A model generated the notes under the pieces. It saw only the letters and a program-made list of their open reading frames with translations. It ran no database searches and was not told the DNA's origin. This document shows, in pieces, positions 12,998 through 25,935 of a stretch of DNA of 64,000 nt. The DNA comes from Hybos culiciformis (taxonomy: Eukaryota; Arthropoda; Insecta; Diptera; Hybotidae), in the NCBI GenBank assembly GCA_964007475.1, contig OZ023273.1, positions 56,377,834-56,441,833 on the forward strand. The letters run 5' to 3'. The position numbers and the translations under genes were made by a program. Position 1 is the stretch's first letter. Every line of letters begins with the position of its first letter.

Positions 12998-15900
12998 TTA
13001 TTATTATTTTCATGTTTAATTTTCAAAATATACTTTCGTCTTAGTTAGAAAAAATCCAAAATGACAGAAACATCAAGTGAAAGTAATGTAGGCATATATA
13101 TCTTTAATTATATCACATATTAACTTCACACTAAGCTGAAGTATATTTATATATTAATCTAATAATAATATCATGGAAATAGTAAAACAGAAAATTTTGC
13201 GGTTTTGTATCTACTTTTTTTTTTTTTGCTTACCGTATAGATTTATTTTTAATTCTTGTTGAAATGGTTTTAAACCACTCTATTAATTTGCTTTATGTTT
13301 TTTGCAAATGAACAGCTGTAAAGACAAAATCATTTAAAAATCACAAAAAATATTTTCAGTTTATTTATATATGTAATTGAAATTTAGTAAATAAGTACAT
13401 ACAAACAATTTGGTTTTTAAAGTAAATATAATCATATTTGCACACTTACATACATATACCGTATGTAGATAATTTTAATGTTAAATTTATAGAAACTTTT
13501 AATTTTTAATTTAAAAGTTTTTTTTTACCAGAAATCAGCAATTTACCATAAATTTTATGCACACAGAGTTTCATCCAATTTTGTAATTAGAATCTTGTTT
13601 CGAGTAATTGAGTTGATTTTAAAATACAAAAATTCATTGTAAAATATTTTCCGGCATTACTTAAATATTGAAAATTTAAAAACCACTTTTTCATTAAAAA
13701 AGAACAAGAAAAAGGAATTAATGATGTTATAAAATTGAAGTAAAATGTCTTGATGTATTCTTGATTAATTAATTAATTATATAGTACATACGTTTATATG
13801 TTTATATCTATGCCTTTGTATGTCTGTTAATTGTCAAGAATATTTTTTGTTTCTTGATAGTGAAAACTTCAGAACAAAAAGTTAATATTACTATTCACAT
13901 GTATTTTTACAAGAAATATAAAGTTATTTAATTCCAGACATCAACATCACTATAATAATAAGAATAAAAATAAATTTGATTATAGTATACATACCATGTT
14001 TTAAAACCGATTTTTTGTGGAAATTTTTCGACTTCAAAACTAAGAGATCGGTTCAATATTAATTTAAATATTCATTAATCATTATGAAAATTTATAGAAA
14101 ATTCTTAATTACTATACAAACTAAGAGAACTAAGACTTAATTAAGGACATGATTGTTTGCACTACGTAAATAACTTTGTATATTCGTAACAACTTGGCTC
14201 GTTTGTGATTTGAGCTTTTATTAATTTTATTCTTTCATTTAATTTAAATTTAATTTGGTAAACTCTTTAATGAGTATTTTATAAGAATTTTTAGCAAGCA
14301 CGCTCTTAAAACCTCTAATGATAACGAAATCGAAATCGAAGAAATAAAATATTAGTCAATCGATAAGAGTTTATAATATTTTTTTAAATTAAATAAAAAT
14401 TTAAATTTAATGCTATTTTTTCATGAATGCATTTCGTTCAGATTGTTCAGATTGTTTACGTTTTCTTTTTCATCGCAGATCTAAAGCATGTGCTGTAGAA
14501 ATAAATCAAAAAGACGAAATTTTAAATTTTCTCAGTAACAGAGATATAATTCCATTTGGGTAAAATAATTTGTCCTTTTACAATTTCTAAACATTGAAAA
14601 ATAATTTTCATCTTCTTAAATACCTAAATTTTGCTTTTCCAACTATTTTTTTTTTTGCCCAACAATTTCCGCTTTTTCATTTTCATATACAAATCATCAC
14701 AAAACAAAGTCTAAGTAAAAAAATGTTTGCTCTAATTCCTTTTCTAAAAAAAAATAAAAGACGAATGTTCATTTTTTGGCTTACAATTATTATTATTTTT
14801 TTAAATAAATTCATTATCTTAAGCTAATCTCTCTTAATATGCATATTTTATTTTTTATTTTTGTACATAGCATATAGGTATATTTTCTTTTAAAAAGTCC
14901 GCAAATTATTTCTCATTAAGAAAAACAATTTTATTTTTTTTTACAGCCGTCTAATTTTAAAATTCTTAAAAAAATTTACCTTTCGAAAAAAAAACAAAAG
15001 TAAATATCTTTGATAGTATATAAAAAAATGCCGAAATCAAAATATTTCCAAATAAAAAAAAGAAAAGGAAGAAAATAAAAAAGAGAAAGTCATTATTATT
15101 ATTTTTTATTTTTTTTGAAGTTATTTTACAAACAAATTATTCCTAATTTTATGTAGGTAGATATACATTATAGTACACAGATTTTTTTTTTTATGAAAGA
15201 ATATTAATTCCAGAAGCAAATTTTAAATCTCTCGGAACACTGACAGCAGCAACCATAATATATACGTATTGTTTACCTTTTAATATTCTTTGAGAAAAAA
15301 AAAGTTACCTGAGGTATTTAACACTTTTTTATTTTTTGGATAACTTTTTGAATCCTTATATAGTTGATTTTAATTTAAAAAAACAAACTATGTATATATT
15401 AATTCAGGAGTTTTAGGTATACCTAGAGGATTTGTTTTTCTAATGATTTTTTTATTTATTATTAAATATTGAATTTCTTGATATTAAGTCTATATTCAAA
15501 TGGGTTTGTGTGAACTAAGAATCTCTTGCGTGTTATTATTTTAATCAAATAAATAGAATGCTGCTGACTTGCAACAAATTAATTCATATTTTAGATTTAA
15601 ATAATGTTAAGATAATTTAATTCCTAGTTTTTTATTGTATAAGAACATTGGTAATTGTAAATTGTTTGAACTAAGCATGAAGAATAATAGATAGCTAAAA
15701 ATATAATTAATAAAATATAGACATTAACTTATAAACATTATTCTAGATAAAAATTGTTTTATTTTTCAATAAGCTGTTCTAGATATGTAAGTAAAATCGA
15801 GATTATAATGTTTTTAATAGGAATGAAGGAAAACTTCGCCTTCAAAGTATACTTAACCCTAATTAAATTTTTTTTTCCATTGGGCTCATTGGACCACATT

Positions 15901-17500
15901 GGGCATTCGTCATTTTATCAAATAACTTAATTTTCATACCGACAAAAATATGTAGATTTACAAAAAGATCTTCTAGACACGAATAAAAACCATAATTACA
16001 TACTACACTAATATCAAATAAAATACTAATGCAATGAAGTATAGACTTAAAAAAATATGAAAATCATTAAAATTGTAATAATAATGTATATATTTCTGGA
16101 CCAAACCTTATATTTCGTATTTAGCTTTGTTGGAGAAATAGCCACAAACGAAAAAAATAATATATATATAATTTACAATAAATTGTATAATTTTTTTTTT
16201 TTGCTATTACTAATTACAAAATTCTAATATGTATAGATCTCAATCTCACATAATTTTTTAGAAATATAATTACAGCTATTTTTCAAATAAGATGAAAACT
16301 ATAAATTATTTAAATAAATAAATTGCAACAAGTGAATAAAATACATTGTTTTTATGTATTTCTAATCAAAATTCATACAATGGAAAACGCCTAAAAAAAT
16401 CATTTAAATTATTATTATTTTTTTATTTATGATTAAAAAAAATTATTTTAAGACTTTTAGCTCATTTTAGTGCTTAAGCGTGTAAAAATGTTTATTATAA
16501 AAAAAAAATATAAAATAAAAAAAATCAATAGAATCTTATAACATGTATAAATACCTACTTTTATATACCTATATACATTTTTTTTTAATCAAATAAAACT
16601 CAACATTTCTTCAGGCCCCACTTGGTTGAAAATACTGAACCCCAAACATGAATATCGACTTGCAAAAGAAAAAACATTTTTATATATGTATAATTTTTAA
16701 TATTGTAAACAATAATAAAATTGCACTGCAATGACTTACAAAAAAATAATAAAAAAACTTTTTAGCTTTAAGAAAATATTAAAACAAACAATAAAAAATA
16801 TTTATCGGTGACCACTAATACTATCAATAAAACAAAAATATTATTTTAAAACAAAAAATGATATGGGAAATAATGTATAATTTTTAATGAAAAACCGGCT
16901 AATAATCAGTGTGACACTGAAAAAAAAATTCATTAAATAATTTAAGCTTGATTGTTTTATTTAACTAATTTGTACGTGAAAACTTGTTTTTACAATAATT
17001 ATTACAATTTATTACAATTTATATGATATCAGTAAAATATGCATAATTTTCTCGTGCTTTTAATCCAAATGACGCAGACGAATGGCCCAAAAGCATTATT
17101 TAAAAATTAGTGCCACTGTCAACCCACAAAAAAATCCAGGAGCAAATAATAATCTCTTGATAACATCTTGACAGTAAATTAATTAACATTATACAACTAT
17201 TAACTACCAAATATTGTTTCGTTTTTTTTTTTTTTTCAGTGTTATCAATTTATTAACAATAATTGACTATACCACAATTGTATCACAAAAAAAAAATAAA
17301 AGCTTTTAACCACTTTTAATGTTGTCTTTCTTTTTATTTTTTCTCTATTCCATAAAAGAACTAAAAAAAGAACTGTTTTTAAATAATAAGAAAAAAAAAA
17401 TAATAACTTTTTTGCTAGTGTAATTTTTATATCTTTATTTTTAGTTTTTTTTTCTGGGGGCATCCAAGGTTTTGCACTTTTTTTTTTTTTTCTATACATT
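12998..17500. other. Gene-free AT-rich DNA upstream of the cuticle gene
   Basis: No supported exon or RNA gene on either strand. The sequence is dominated by A/T runs. The frames of 77 and 84 codons at 14594 and 17245 are translated homopolymer tracts. Confidence 0.55.
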
Positions 17501-17512
17501 TTTCCTCGTGTC

Positions 17513-17552
17513 TATAAAAGTCAAGTCTTAATTTTCAAACAGCAGCAGTTCA
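17513..17552 (+). promoter_or_regulatory. Core promoter of the cuticular protein gene
   Basis: A TATA box, TATAAAAG, lies at 17513-17520. A CAGT-type initiator (GCAGCAGTTC, 17543-17551) sits about 34 bases downstream of its first T. The start codon I chose is at 17744, leaving a 5' UTR of about 200 bases. TATA-driven promoters are common for insect cuticular protein genes. The exact start base is inferred. Confidence 0.6.
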
Positions 17553-17743
17553 ATTACGGTTCCTGATCTAGGAACACCGTTAAAAATATTAAAAAATAAT
17601 AAACACTCACTTTTGAGTGGAATTTAATATAAAATAGTATAGGCTTTAGCCCAATTTTTAAAAGGATTATAGCAGTTTAACTATTTCAATATAATAATAA
17701 ATATAAAAATATAAAAAATTATATAAAAATAATAGAATACAAA

Positions 17744-20700
17744 ATGTTGAGAATTGTAAGTGAAATTTTATTTGAAAGTTAAAAAAAAAAAAAAACAGAA
17801 AAAAAAATAAGAACATAAATAAATAAAATCTGTCTGAAAAGTTCATAAATCAAATATTAAATAAAAGAAAATGATTTTGATTAATGAAAATTTTTCAACT
17901 CTTTTAACATATTAAACATTTTCGCAAAAATATGAAAAAAAAGAATTTAGTAAATAAAAACAAATAACATTTTTTTTATTAGATATAAGTACTGAACATG
18001 TGAATAAGAAAAATAAAATAAAAACTTTAATTAAAAGGATAATAAAGTTAACCCTAAGCGCACTATGACCTATGTTGTCCACATTGTAAAGTGAAATATT
18101 TATTATATTGCTGTCATAAGACAGTATAATGAAACTTTTTTCGAATAATAAATTCAGAGAAAATTTGGGTTAAAAATTATGATTATGTTTTTAAACTTTA
18201 ACTCACTACCAAAGGATACTTAATATATAAATCTACTTCAATTTGTCAAAGTACCTATTTTCTACTCAAATTGAAACCACAATGCACCGGAAGCATAATT
18301 AATATAAAAAAAATAAATTTCATTTAATACACATCCAATGTGCAAATATTAAATTATTTTTAACATTAAAGTAAGAAAAATATTACTAATTTTTTAAAGA
18401 TTAATCTTGTGAATTCAATACTGCGAACATTTAATAATTATTCTTAGAATTTCTTAATTAATCAGTACAACAAAGTCTATATCCCCAAAAAAAAATTTCA
18501 ACCTTCCAAGAATTTTATAACGATAATTTTCTTTTACCTTATTCAATCAGAAAGCTTAAATAAATAATTCCATCTTTTGAAATTAATCATTCATCATATC
18601 CTTCAAATCCGTCCCCAAAATGTTAACTACTATTCTAAATTTCAAATAATAATTGACTCACAGTTTTCCTTGTTGCTTTATATTAACAATTGGTTCCCTC
18701 CTATTGCTAACAAAATTTAATTTACAAAATTTGAATAAAAAAATAATTAAAAATATTATATTTGGGCGTTGTCAAATATGCTGTTACAGCCAAAACTTTC
18801 ATAATTCATTATATTGTTCCTAAATATTTTACAGTAAAGGAAATTTTCAAATTGCGAACTGTATTATATAGTATAATATATGCTTACTGTATAAGAATGT
18901 TATTTTAGTTTTTAATAAAAAAAAAATCAAATCATATTTACTATAATTGGGTTTCTAGACCGTTTTTAGCTCAGTCATGTAATAATACAATTTTATATTA
19001 GATTATAAGTCAAGTTTATTATATCTTAAGTATTAGTTTTTGCCAAGGTTAAATAAAACATAATTAGATAATTAACAGAATCAATGAAAAATTTAATAAA
19101 ACAATATAGTTAAAAGTAATAGTTTTAAGTTTTCATAGAATTAACTTTACATCGAAAGGGACATATATATAGTTATGGCATAATTGCCGCAGAAGTATTT
19201 ATTCTTTCCGAAAAAGTTTTGCAAAAAAAATTAACACTTTTGAAAACTATTCAAACAGAAATGTATAACCTAATGAAAGATATGGGTCTGGATTTTAAGT
19301 GAAAATCTAACAGCCGTTTTGTTTCGAAATTTTTTAATTTTTTTTTAATTATTAGCTCATTATTTTTAAGATAACATGAGTGTCATTTCTTCTTGTATGA
19401 GTGAATGTTAAATGTTAAATAATTACAAAATATGTTGTGAAATACATTAAAGACCTTTTCAAAGTTTTATTAACTAATATTTTTTTTCAGACAATTTTTA
19501 CAACTTTAATCGCACTTGCGGTTGCACAATATAACGCTCATGGAGATCCTCGAACAGCGGCAATTATCATGGAACAACGTTATTTGTCTGGTGATGGAAA
19601 ATTCGGTGCAGCATATCAACAAGAAGATGGTACAAACTTCAAGGAAGAAACAGATTCCGATGGTACCCGTCACGGAAGTTACAGTTATATTGATCCTAAT
19701 GGTCAAAAACGTACCATTTCATATACAGCTGGCAAAAATGGGTAAGAAATAACTATAATTTCATTAGATTTTTATGGTCCAGAAAATCTAAGATCGGATA
19801 GATGTTAGGAATCGACAAAAATTGAAAATGAAAAAACTAAAGAATAGATATGTAATATGTTAGTAAACCATTTATGAATTTATGATTTAATTGAAAGTTA
19901 ATTAATTCTATGTCTGGTCTTTTCAAACGCAAAATGCTTGTTAATTCCACTTATAAAATTCATCCTTGAAAATTAAATCTACATGTGCATGTGCACATAA
20001 TAATAATTATTTAATTAACTTTATTTATATTTTTTTATATGATCAAGTTTTTTATTCTAATCCATTTAATAGGATTATAGACTGTAGATTTAAAGTTATT
20101 CCGCATTCTTTTAAAACACAAATTATTACAATTTATTTATGTTATATATTTTTTTTTTTCAAGAAATTAAAATATAATATTCAATAATATTACAAAACAT
20201 TTATTATTGTACGAAAAAAAAATATTACAAAATAATTTAACTAGGGCGTATATAGAGTAAAAAGATATGAATTTACACAGTATTCAAATAAATTGTTGCG
20301 CCAAATTTTATGATGTAAGTATTTTGCGATGGCGAATATTATATTCCAATTTTTTTTTTTTTGATTTATATTATCCAATCCAACTTCTGCGACAAGAAAT
20401 ACTTCCAATGAAAGACATAAGTTTCTTGTGTAAACTTTTCAATGCAAGAAATATTTAATATCCAGTCAAGCATAAAAACCCAACCTTGTTAAGCATGTCT
20501 ACATACTTCTCTATTATTTTTTTTTGTACTCCAATTTTATTTAAAAATATAACTTAAGATTAATTTAAATAGAAGATTTAATCATTTAATATTACATGCA
20601 TTAAAAATAAGTACTAGGAGCACTATAAACAAATAAATTATTTTATATATATTAAAAAATTAAACTTCAAAAAAGTTTAAATCTGTTAATAATATTCAAG

Positions 20701-21391
20701 TTTTTTTTGCCTTAAAGTTTCAACCTTTATTTCGGTGTAGAAAGTTTTGCTATGAATTTTTAGACCTATTTCAATGGAACAAAAATAATGCAATTTTAAT
20801 TAAAATCTTTCTGCAATAGTAGTAATATATTTCGTTTATTTGGTATAAATAATCAAAATATAACCAGTAGAAAATTCTCATTAAACATAAACTTGTTTTT
20901 TTATAATATCAAATAGATTCCAAGCCACTGGAGATGATATACCTCAACCACCAGCTGGAGTTCCAAGTCAACCAGCCCCACACAGACCATACGTACAACC
21001 CTATAACCCAGGACCACAAGCTCCAGGACCCCAAGCTATCCCATACCAAGGTGGAAATAACTACGAAGAAGGCCAATACGATCCACGTCATAATGATCCA
21101 AACTTTGAAGGAAACAAATTGTCAGGACAATCTCATAACAATCATTATAATCCACCCCCACCACCACCACCACCACAACAACATCATCATCATCATCAAG
21201 CACCAGTTCAACCTCAACAACCTGCATCATTTAATCATAATTTCCAACATCATCAACCTCAACAACATCAACCTCAAGCCCCACACCATTATCAAACAAC
21301 ACCACCACCACCACACCGTTTTGACGTACCTGGAAAATTATCCCTCAATCGAACACCTGATGGCTTCAGTTATAGCTTCAATAAAGTTTAA
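17744..21391 (+). CDS. RR-1 cuticular protein, chitin_bind_4, 3 coding exons
   Basis: Predicted 245-aa secreted structural protein of the chitin-protein cuticle. Coding exons are 17744-17755, 19491-19741 and 20917-21391, all joined at GT-AG sites in matching phase. Exon 1 codes only M-L-R-I before GTAAGT, the usual cuticle-gene arrangement in which the first intron splits the signal peptide; residues 1-17 (ending ALAVAQ) are the signal. The Rebers-Riddiford domain is at about residues 40-97: EDGTNFKEETDSDGTR, then G-S-Y-S-Y-I-D-P-N-G, then ISYTAGKNGFQATGDDIP, fitting the RR-1 class; intron 2 cuts its G-F pair. The C-terminal half is rich in Pro, Gln and His with P8 and H5 runs, and ends LNRTPDGFSYSFNKV, a common cuticle-protein tail. 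A polyadenylation signal AATAAA is at 21504. The orthologue is not identified. Confidence 0.9.
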
Positions 21392-24300
21392 TTTCCTATT
21401 TTTTAGATCTACATATTATGAAAAATTATAAATTAATAGTGTATTTATTAACATGAGCGAGGAAACCTATATAGTCAGCCGCTAAATTTAGTTTAAAAAA
21501 ATGAATAAATTAGTTCATCAATTTAATTCTCATCCGAAACTATTTTCTATTCATATCCATTAACGATTTGAGATTAGAAGCACATTACGCCTTCATTGAA
21601 ATTAAAATTTTAATTGCATATGGATAAGAAAAATTGTTTTTTAACATTATTTCGGACATTTTCCCAATATTTTCCAATTGCCCTCCACTATAAAATTTAA
21701 TCCTAGGACCATCCTGATTTTTTTTATTACACTAGTGTATGAATTTTTCGAATAAACACTCCTCATTCATATAATTTATAATTTTAGGAGCCCAAAATAT
21801 TTTGTGATAAAGTAATTTTATTTTCTTATACTTTAGTTTTTTATTTTTGTTTTTTTTTTTTCATAATTAATTTTTGTAATCAAAAAAGATAGAATTTTAA
21901 AATGTTCTTAAATTAGCGTGTACAATATTTTGTTAAATTCCATATTATTTAAAATGCTGCTGAAAAAAAACTTATAAAAATTATATTATTTTATATAATA
22001 ATAAAAAAAAAAAGATTTGAATTTATTAACTGTTTTAACATATTATTTTAATTCAGATTATTCTTTTAATTTGGTCCCCGTGTCTTTCTATGTTAAAATA
22101 CCCCTAATTTCTGTATACAAGTGTAAGTTTGCAAAGGGTCTTATGCAAACTTTATGTAAGAAGATTCTACTTCCAATATTAAAATTATTTAAAAATTTGA
22201 CTTATTTTATCGCAGATAAAAAAAAAGAAATAAACCAAATGCACGTATTAATGACTTTACATTAATCTTTAAACAATAAATAATTTCCCAAAAATTGGAC
22301 TAATTAAACAGGAAAACGAAACTACATTTTTTATACATAAATAATAATGGATTATTTGTAATAAGAAACTTCAAATTGGCATTGTACTTATGATCTATAT
22401 GTAAAAAATTAGTTGTTTTCCGAATTAATCGTAACAAACCGCTGCAAGAAAAATATACTATTTTAAACATCATTCATCATTATTATTTATAACATTTGAT
22501 TACCTACTTTACTTAATGATTTAAAGATATCTGGGGTTTCACTTACCAAATCAAACATATCTATTACATACCTACATAATATATATATTTCTTTATTATA
22601 TTTCTTAAATCATAGTGTTATGCAAATTTAAAACTTTATTATCATGATTATATTTTACCTTCACTTATCCGCCCACATATCAAATTGTATGTTTACATAT
22701 ATGTGCTATACATATAATATAAATATTTCTCTTTATATTTTTTTTTTATAAGGAAATCGAAGTAGAATTTAAAATTTAAATATTTCAGAAAAGCTTTAGA
22801 AATCTACTAGTCTAATAATTAAATTAATAACAACGTTAAATTATTGGAATTTAAAATAATAATATTTCCTATAATAGATCTAAATAATTATCCGACCGGA
22901 TCTAGTTTATAAATTAATAATAAATGAATTGAATAATAAATTAATTCAAAAAAATATTACATAAACTAATAAATAGTTAATTACATGATATTATTTATTA
23001 TATGTGTATATAGCATACATTTTATTAACATTATCATATAACTATTTTTCTTTTATTTCTTTTTTTCAACAATATCTAACCAATAATTCATCTAAATATA
23101 ATAAGAAATATCGGAAAGGAAAAATAATGTTTCTGGATGTCGTTATAAGTTTCAATTCGGGAATTTTTACACAAAATATTTAATTTTCACTGTCATTAAA
23201 AAAAAATGAATTTTCTTAAATAATGTATCCAACAGTTTTTTAATCTCAATTTATTTTGTCTTGTTTACTATTATTATATATTATAATTCTTTAAACTATT
23301 TACGAAAGTAATGTTTTTCAAGGTTATTGCATAGTGCATATTCCACATAACATATGTAAGTTTAAAAATATATTAAGTACAAAAGAAAAATAATTAAAAA
23401 AATTCAATTATTTTGAAGTACTACCTTACTAAACTTTAGTGATTAAATAAAAAATTAGCTATTAAGAAGGTGTAAAGGCTGTCGCAATTATGAAATAAAT
23501 ACAAAAAAAACATTGTCAGAGTCGAGAGCTGTCAGGAAATATTTATTATAATTACTGAACAAATATTTACCCAACGAATATGAATTTTTTTTAACTCAAT
23601 CAAAACACACGCGACGATTATTAAAATTTTAAAGGAAGTGAGCATTTTTTAACACAATTTACAAATTTTATTTTGGTTTTTCTGTGGAATGTTAAACAAA
23701 TATATATTTTAAAACCTTGGTAATATTATCCTCGATAATGGATATATAGTCGATATTAAATAATAAATAGATTAATACACAAGAAATATGTAATTTAGTC
23801 TGTAATAAAATCAAAATCAATATTTCAATATGTCAAAATCAATATTTAAGATTATAAAATAATATCAAAATAATCATGTCGTTGTATTAAAGAAGAAATA
23901 ATAATTTCTAAAACACTGGATTATCATTGATCGTTCTGTTAATAAAAAATAATAATTTTAAATTACTTATTCACAATAGATTAAAATTCATTTATTCAGC
24001 CTGAAAGTATGCAGATAATTAAATTTAATTTTTCTTAATTATAGTAGTCAGTAACAGAATTTTTATATACATATATTGAATTATATTATTGCAGTGCTGT
24101 AATAAATTGTAGCAAAAATATTTATTTATAGCAAATATCTGTAAAATAGAGCAATAATAGTCACATATCTCTTAAAATTCACTATATTTTATATAATTAA
24201 TGTTAAAGTATGAACAGCTTCAGAGGAAATAGCTGTGTTGACTTTTTGATCAATAAATACAAAATTCTGTGTACCGTTTTACAGATTTACTTCGAAACAG

Positions 24301-25908
24301 ATTACGATTTGTTTATAATTAAAGAACCTTTGGAAATTATAGTCGAATATATAAATATATATAAAATTAGTCTTTTTTTACACGCGCAACTTACATTGCT
24401 TTGTTAATGTAGCTCAAAATAATAGTATAAACAAAAAACTAATTGGCATTTTCCAAATTACAAAGTTCAACTACTCCACTTTAAAAAAACCCAAATCTTA
24501 GGCAAAGAAAGATTACTGAAAGAAAATAAAGTCAGGTTTATGAGGCAACTTTTCTAAAATAATACTATAATAAAATAGCTACATAACTACGTAACTCTCT
24601 GTGACAATTAGGTATTAGTATAGAATCTAAATTCTGCATAACGAAGAATCGAAATTTTTTCTTTTTCATTTTCATTATTCAACCGCATACCATTCAGCAA
24701 GCGCAGAGGCATCCAAAAATCATTCTTATTACAAAAAAAAATACATACGTAAACGTAAGTATGTACTTAAGTAGGTTCCCACCAATCTATTGATTAAAAT
24801 ATGTATGTATGATTAAAATATGTAAAAAATTTAATTGTTACCTTATTATTTTATTACAGCTGTAATTGTATTTACACATTTTAAATTGAATTTTCAAATT
24901 AAATATTTTTTTAAATCAGTATCATTTTTAAATAAAGGATCTTTGTTGTCGGGAATTTTGTTAAGTAAAAAAAAAATTGGGAAATATCATAATTTTTTTC
25001 TAGATTTAGAAGATAATATTCCAAGATCCAAGGTTAATTAACTTTAAAAAAAGTTAAATTTCTGATTATGTGTCGGTAAAAATAATAAGTTTTGAAAAAT
25101 TCATGTATTTTATTTGAAAATAATTAGAGTACTCTCTCATTCAGAAGCTTTAATAGAACATTTTAAAATACATACAAAAGACTTAAGCGGCAAGCCTGAA
25201 TTCTTGGTAATATTGCTATTTTATAATTTAATACCAAAAATTTTATATTGAACATAGCAATATAAATTATAATAAAATAGGTATATCTATTAGATTCAAA
25301 TATTAAAAATTTAATTTTTTTTTTTGTGGGACCTTAACTTTTGTTAGACAAATATTTGTTACGAATAAGGATTTTAAAATTTTTGAAATAAAAATATTAC
25401 TGATTTAAAATCTATAAAACTCCATTTTATATTAGTTCCAAACTAGAAACGTTGATAACAAATTCTAGGTTTAAATTTTTTCTTCAAACAAATAATTTTG
25501 ACAAGAAGAAATGAGTGATTTAAGTTAGCCCCACAGCTATCTTAAATGTGGCTGCAAAATTGAAATACATAGTTGTACGATTTATACTTACTCGAAGTAT
25601 TATTCAAGCCCAAAATCAAGATGTGTTGGCGAAAAAACAGCAATAAATCTAAACATAAGAGAAATATCAAAGTATTTATATATTGGAAGCTAAAATAAAA
25701 ATATGTTTAAATTTATTTAATGCTATTATTGTGACCCTGTTTTTTTTTCGAATATCAACGTCATCTGTAAATTTTCAAAATAAATTATTTATATTGCATC
25801 TAACATTGAATATAAATGTACAAAAAATTTCTTTTATTTAATAAATAATTCTCGGTTTTAGTACTTTATACCTACATAATACATATAAATAGTAAAAAAT
25901 TTCATAAA
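21392..25908. other. Convergent intergenic region
   Basis: Apart from the 3' UTRs of the cuticle gene (to about 21.5 kb) and of the reverse-strand gene (from about 25.9 kb), I see nothing but AT-rich DNA. No structured repeat stands out. Confidence 0.5.
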
Positions 25909-25935
25909 TTTATTCATAAATAAATAATAATCAAT

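Noticed and set aside
19437..19490. Forward frame start MKYIKDLF for the cuticle protein
   Set aside because: It lies upstream of a T-rich splice acceptor at 19489-19490 and begins with a non-ATG codon. The exon at 17744 gives a proper signal peptide, promoter and donor.
20934..21431. 165-codon overlapping frame in cuticle exon 3
   Set aside because: It is a frame-shifted shadow of the Pro/Gln/His-rich coding exon, itself only Ile/His/Asn-rich.
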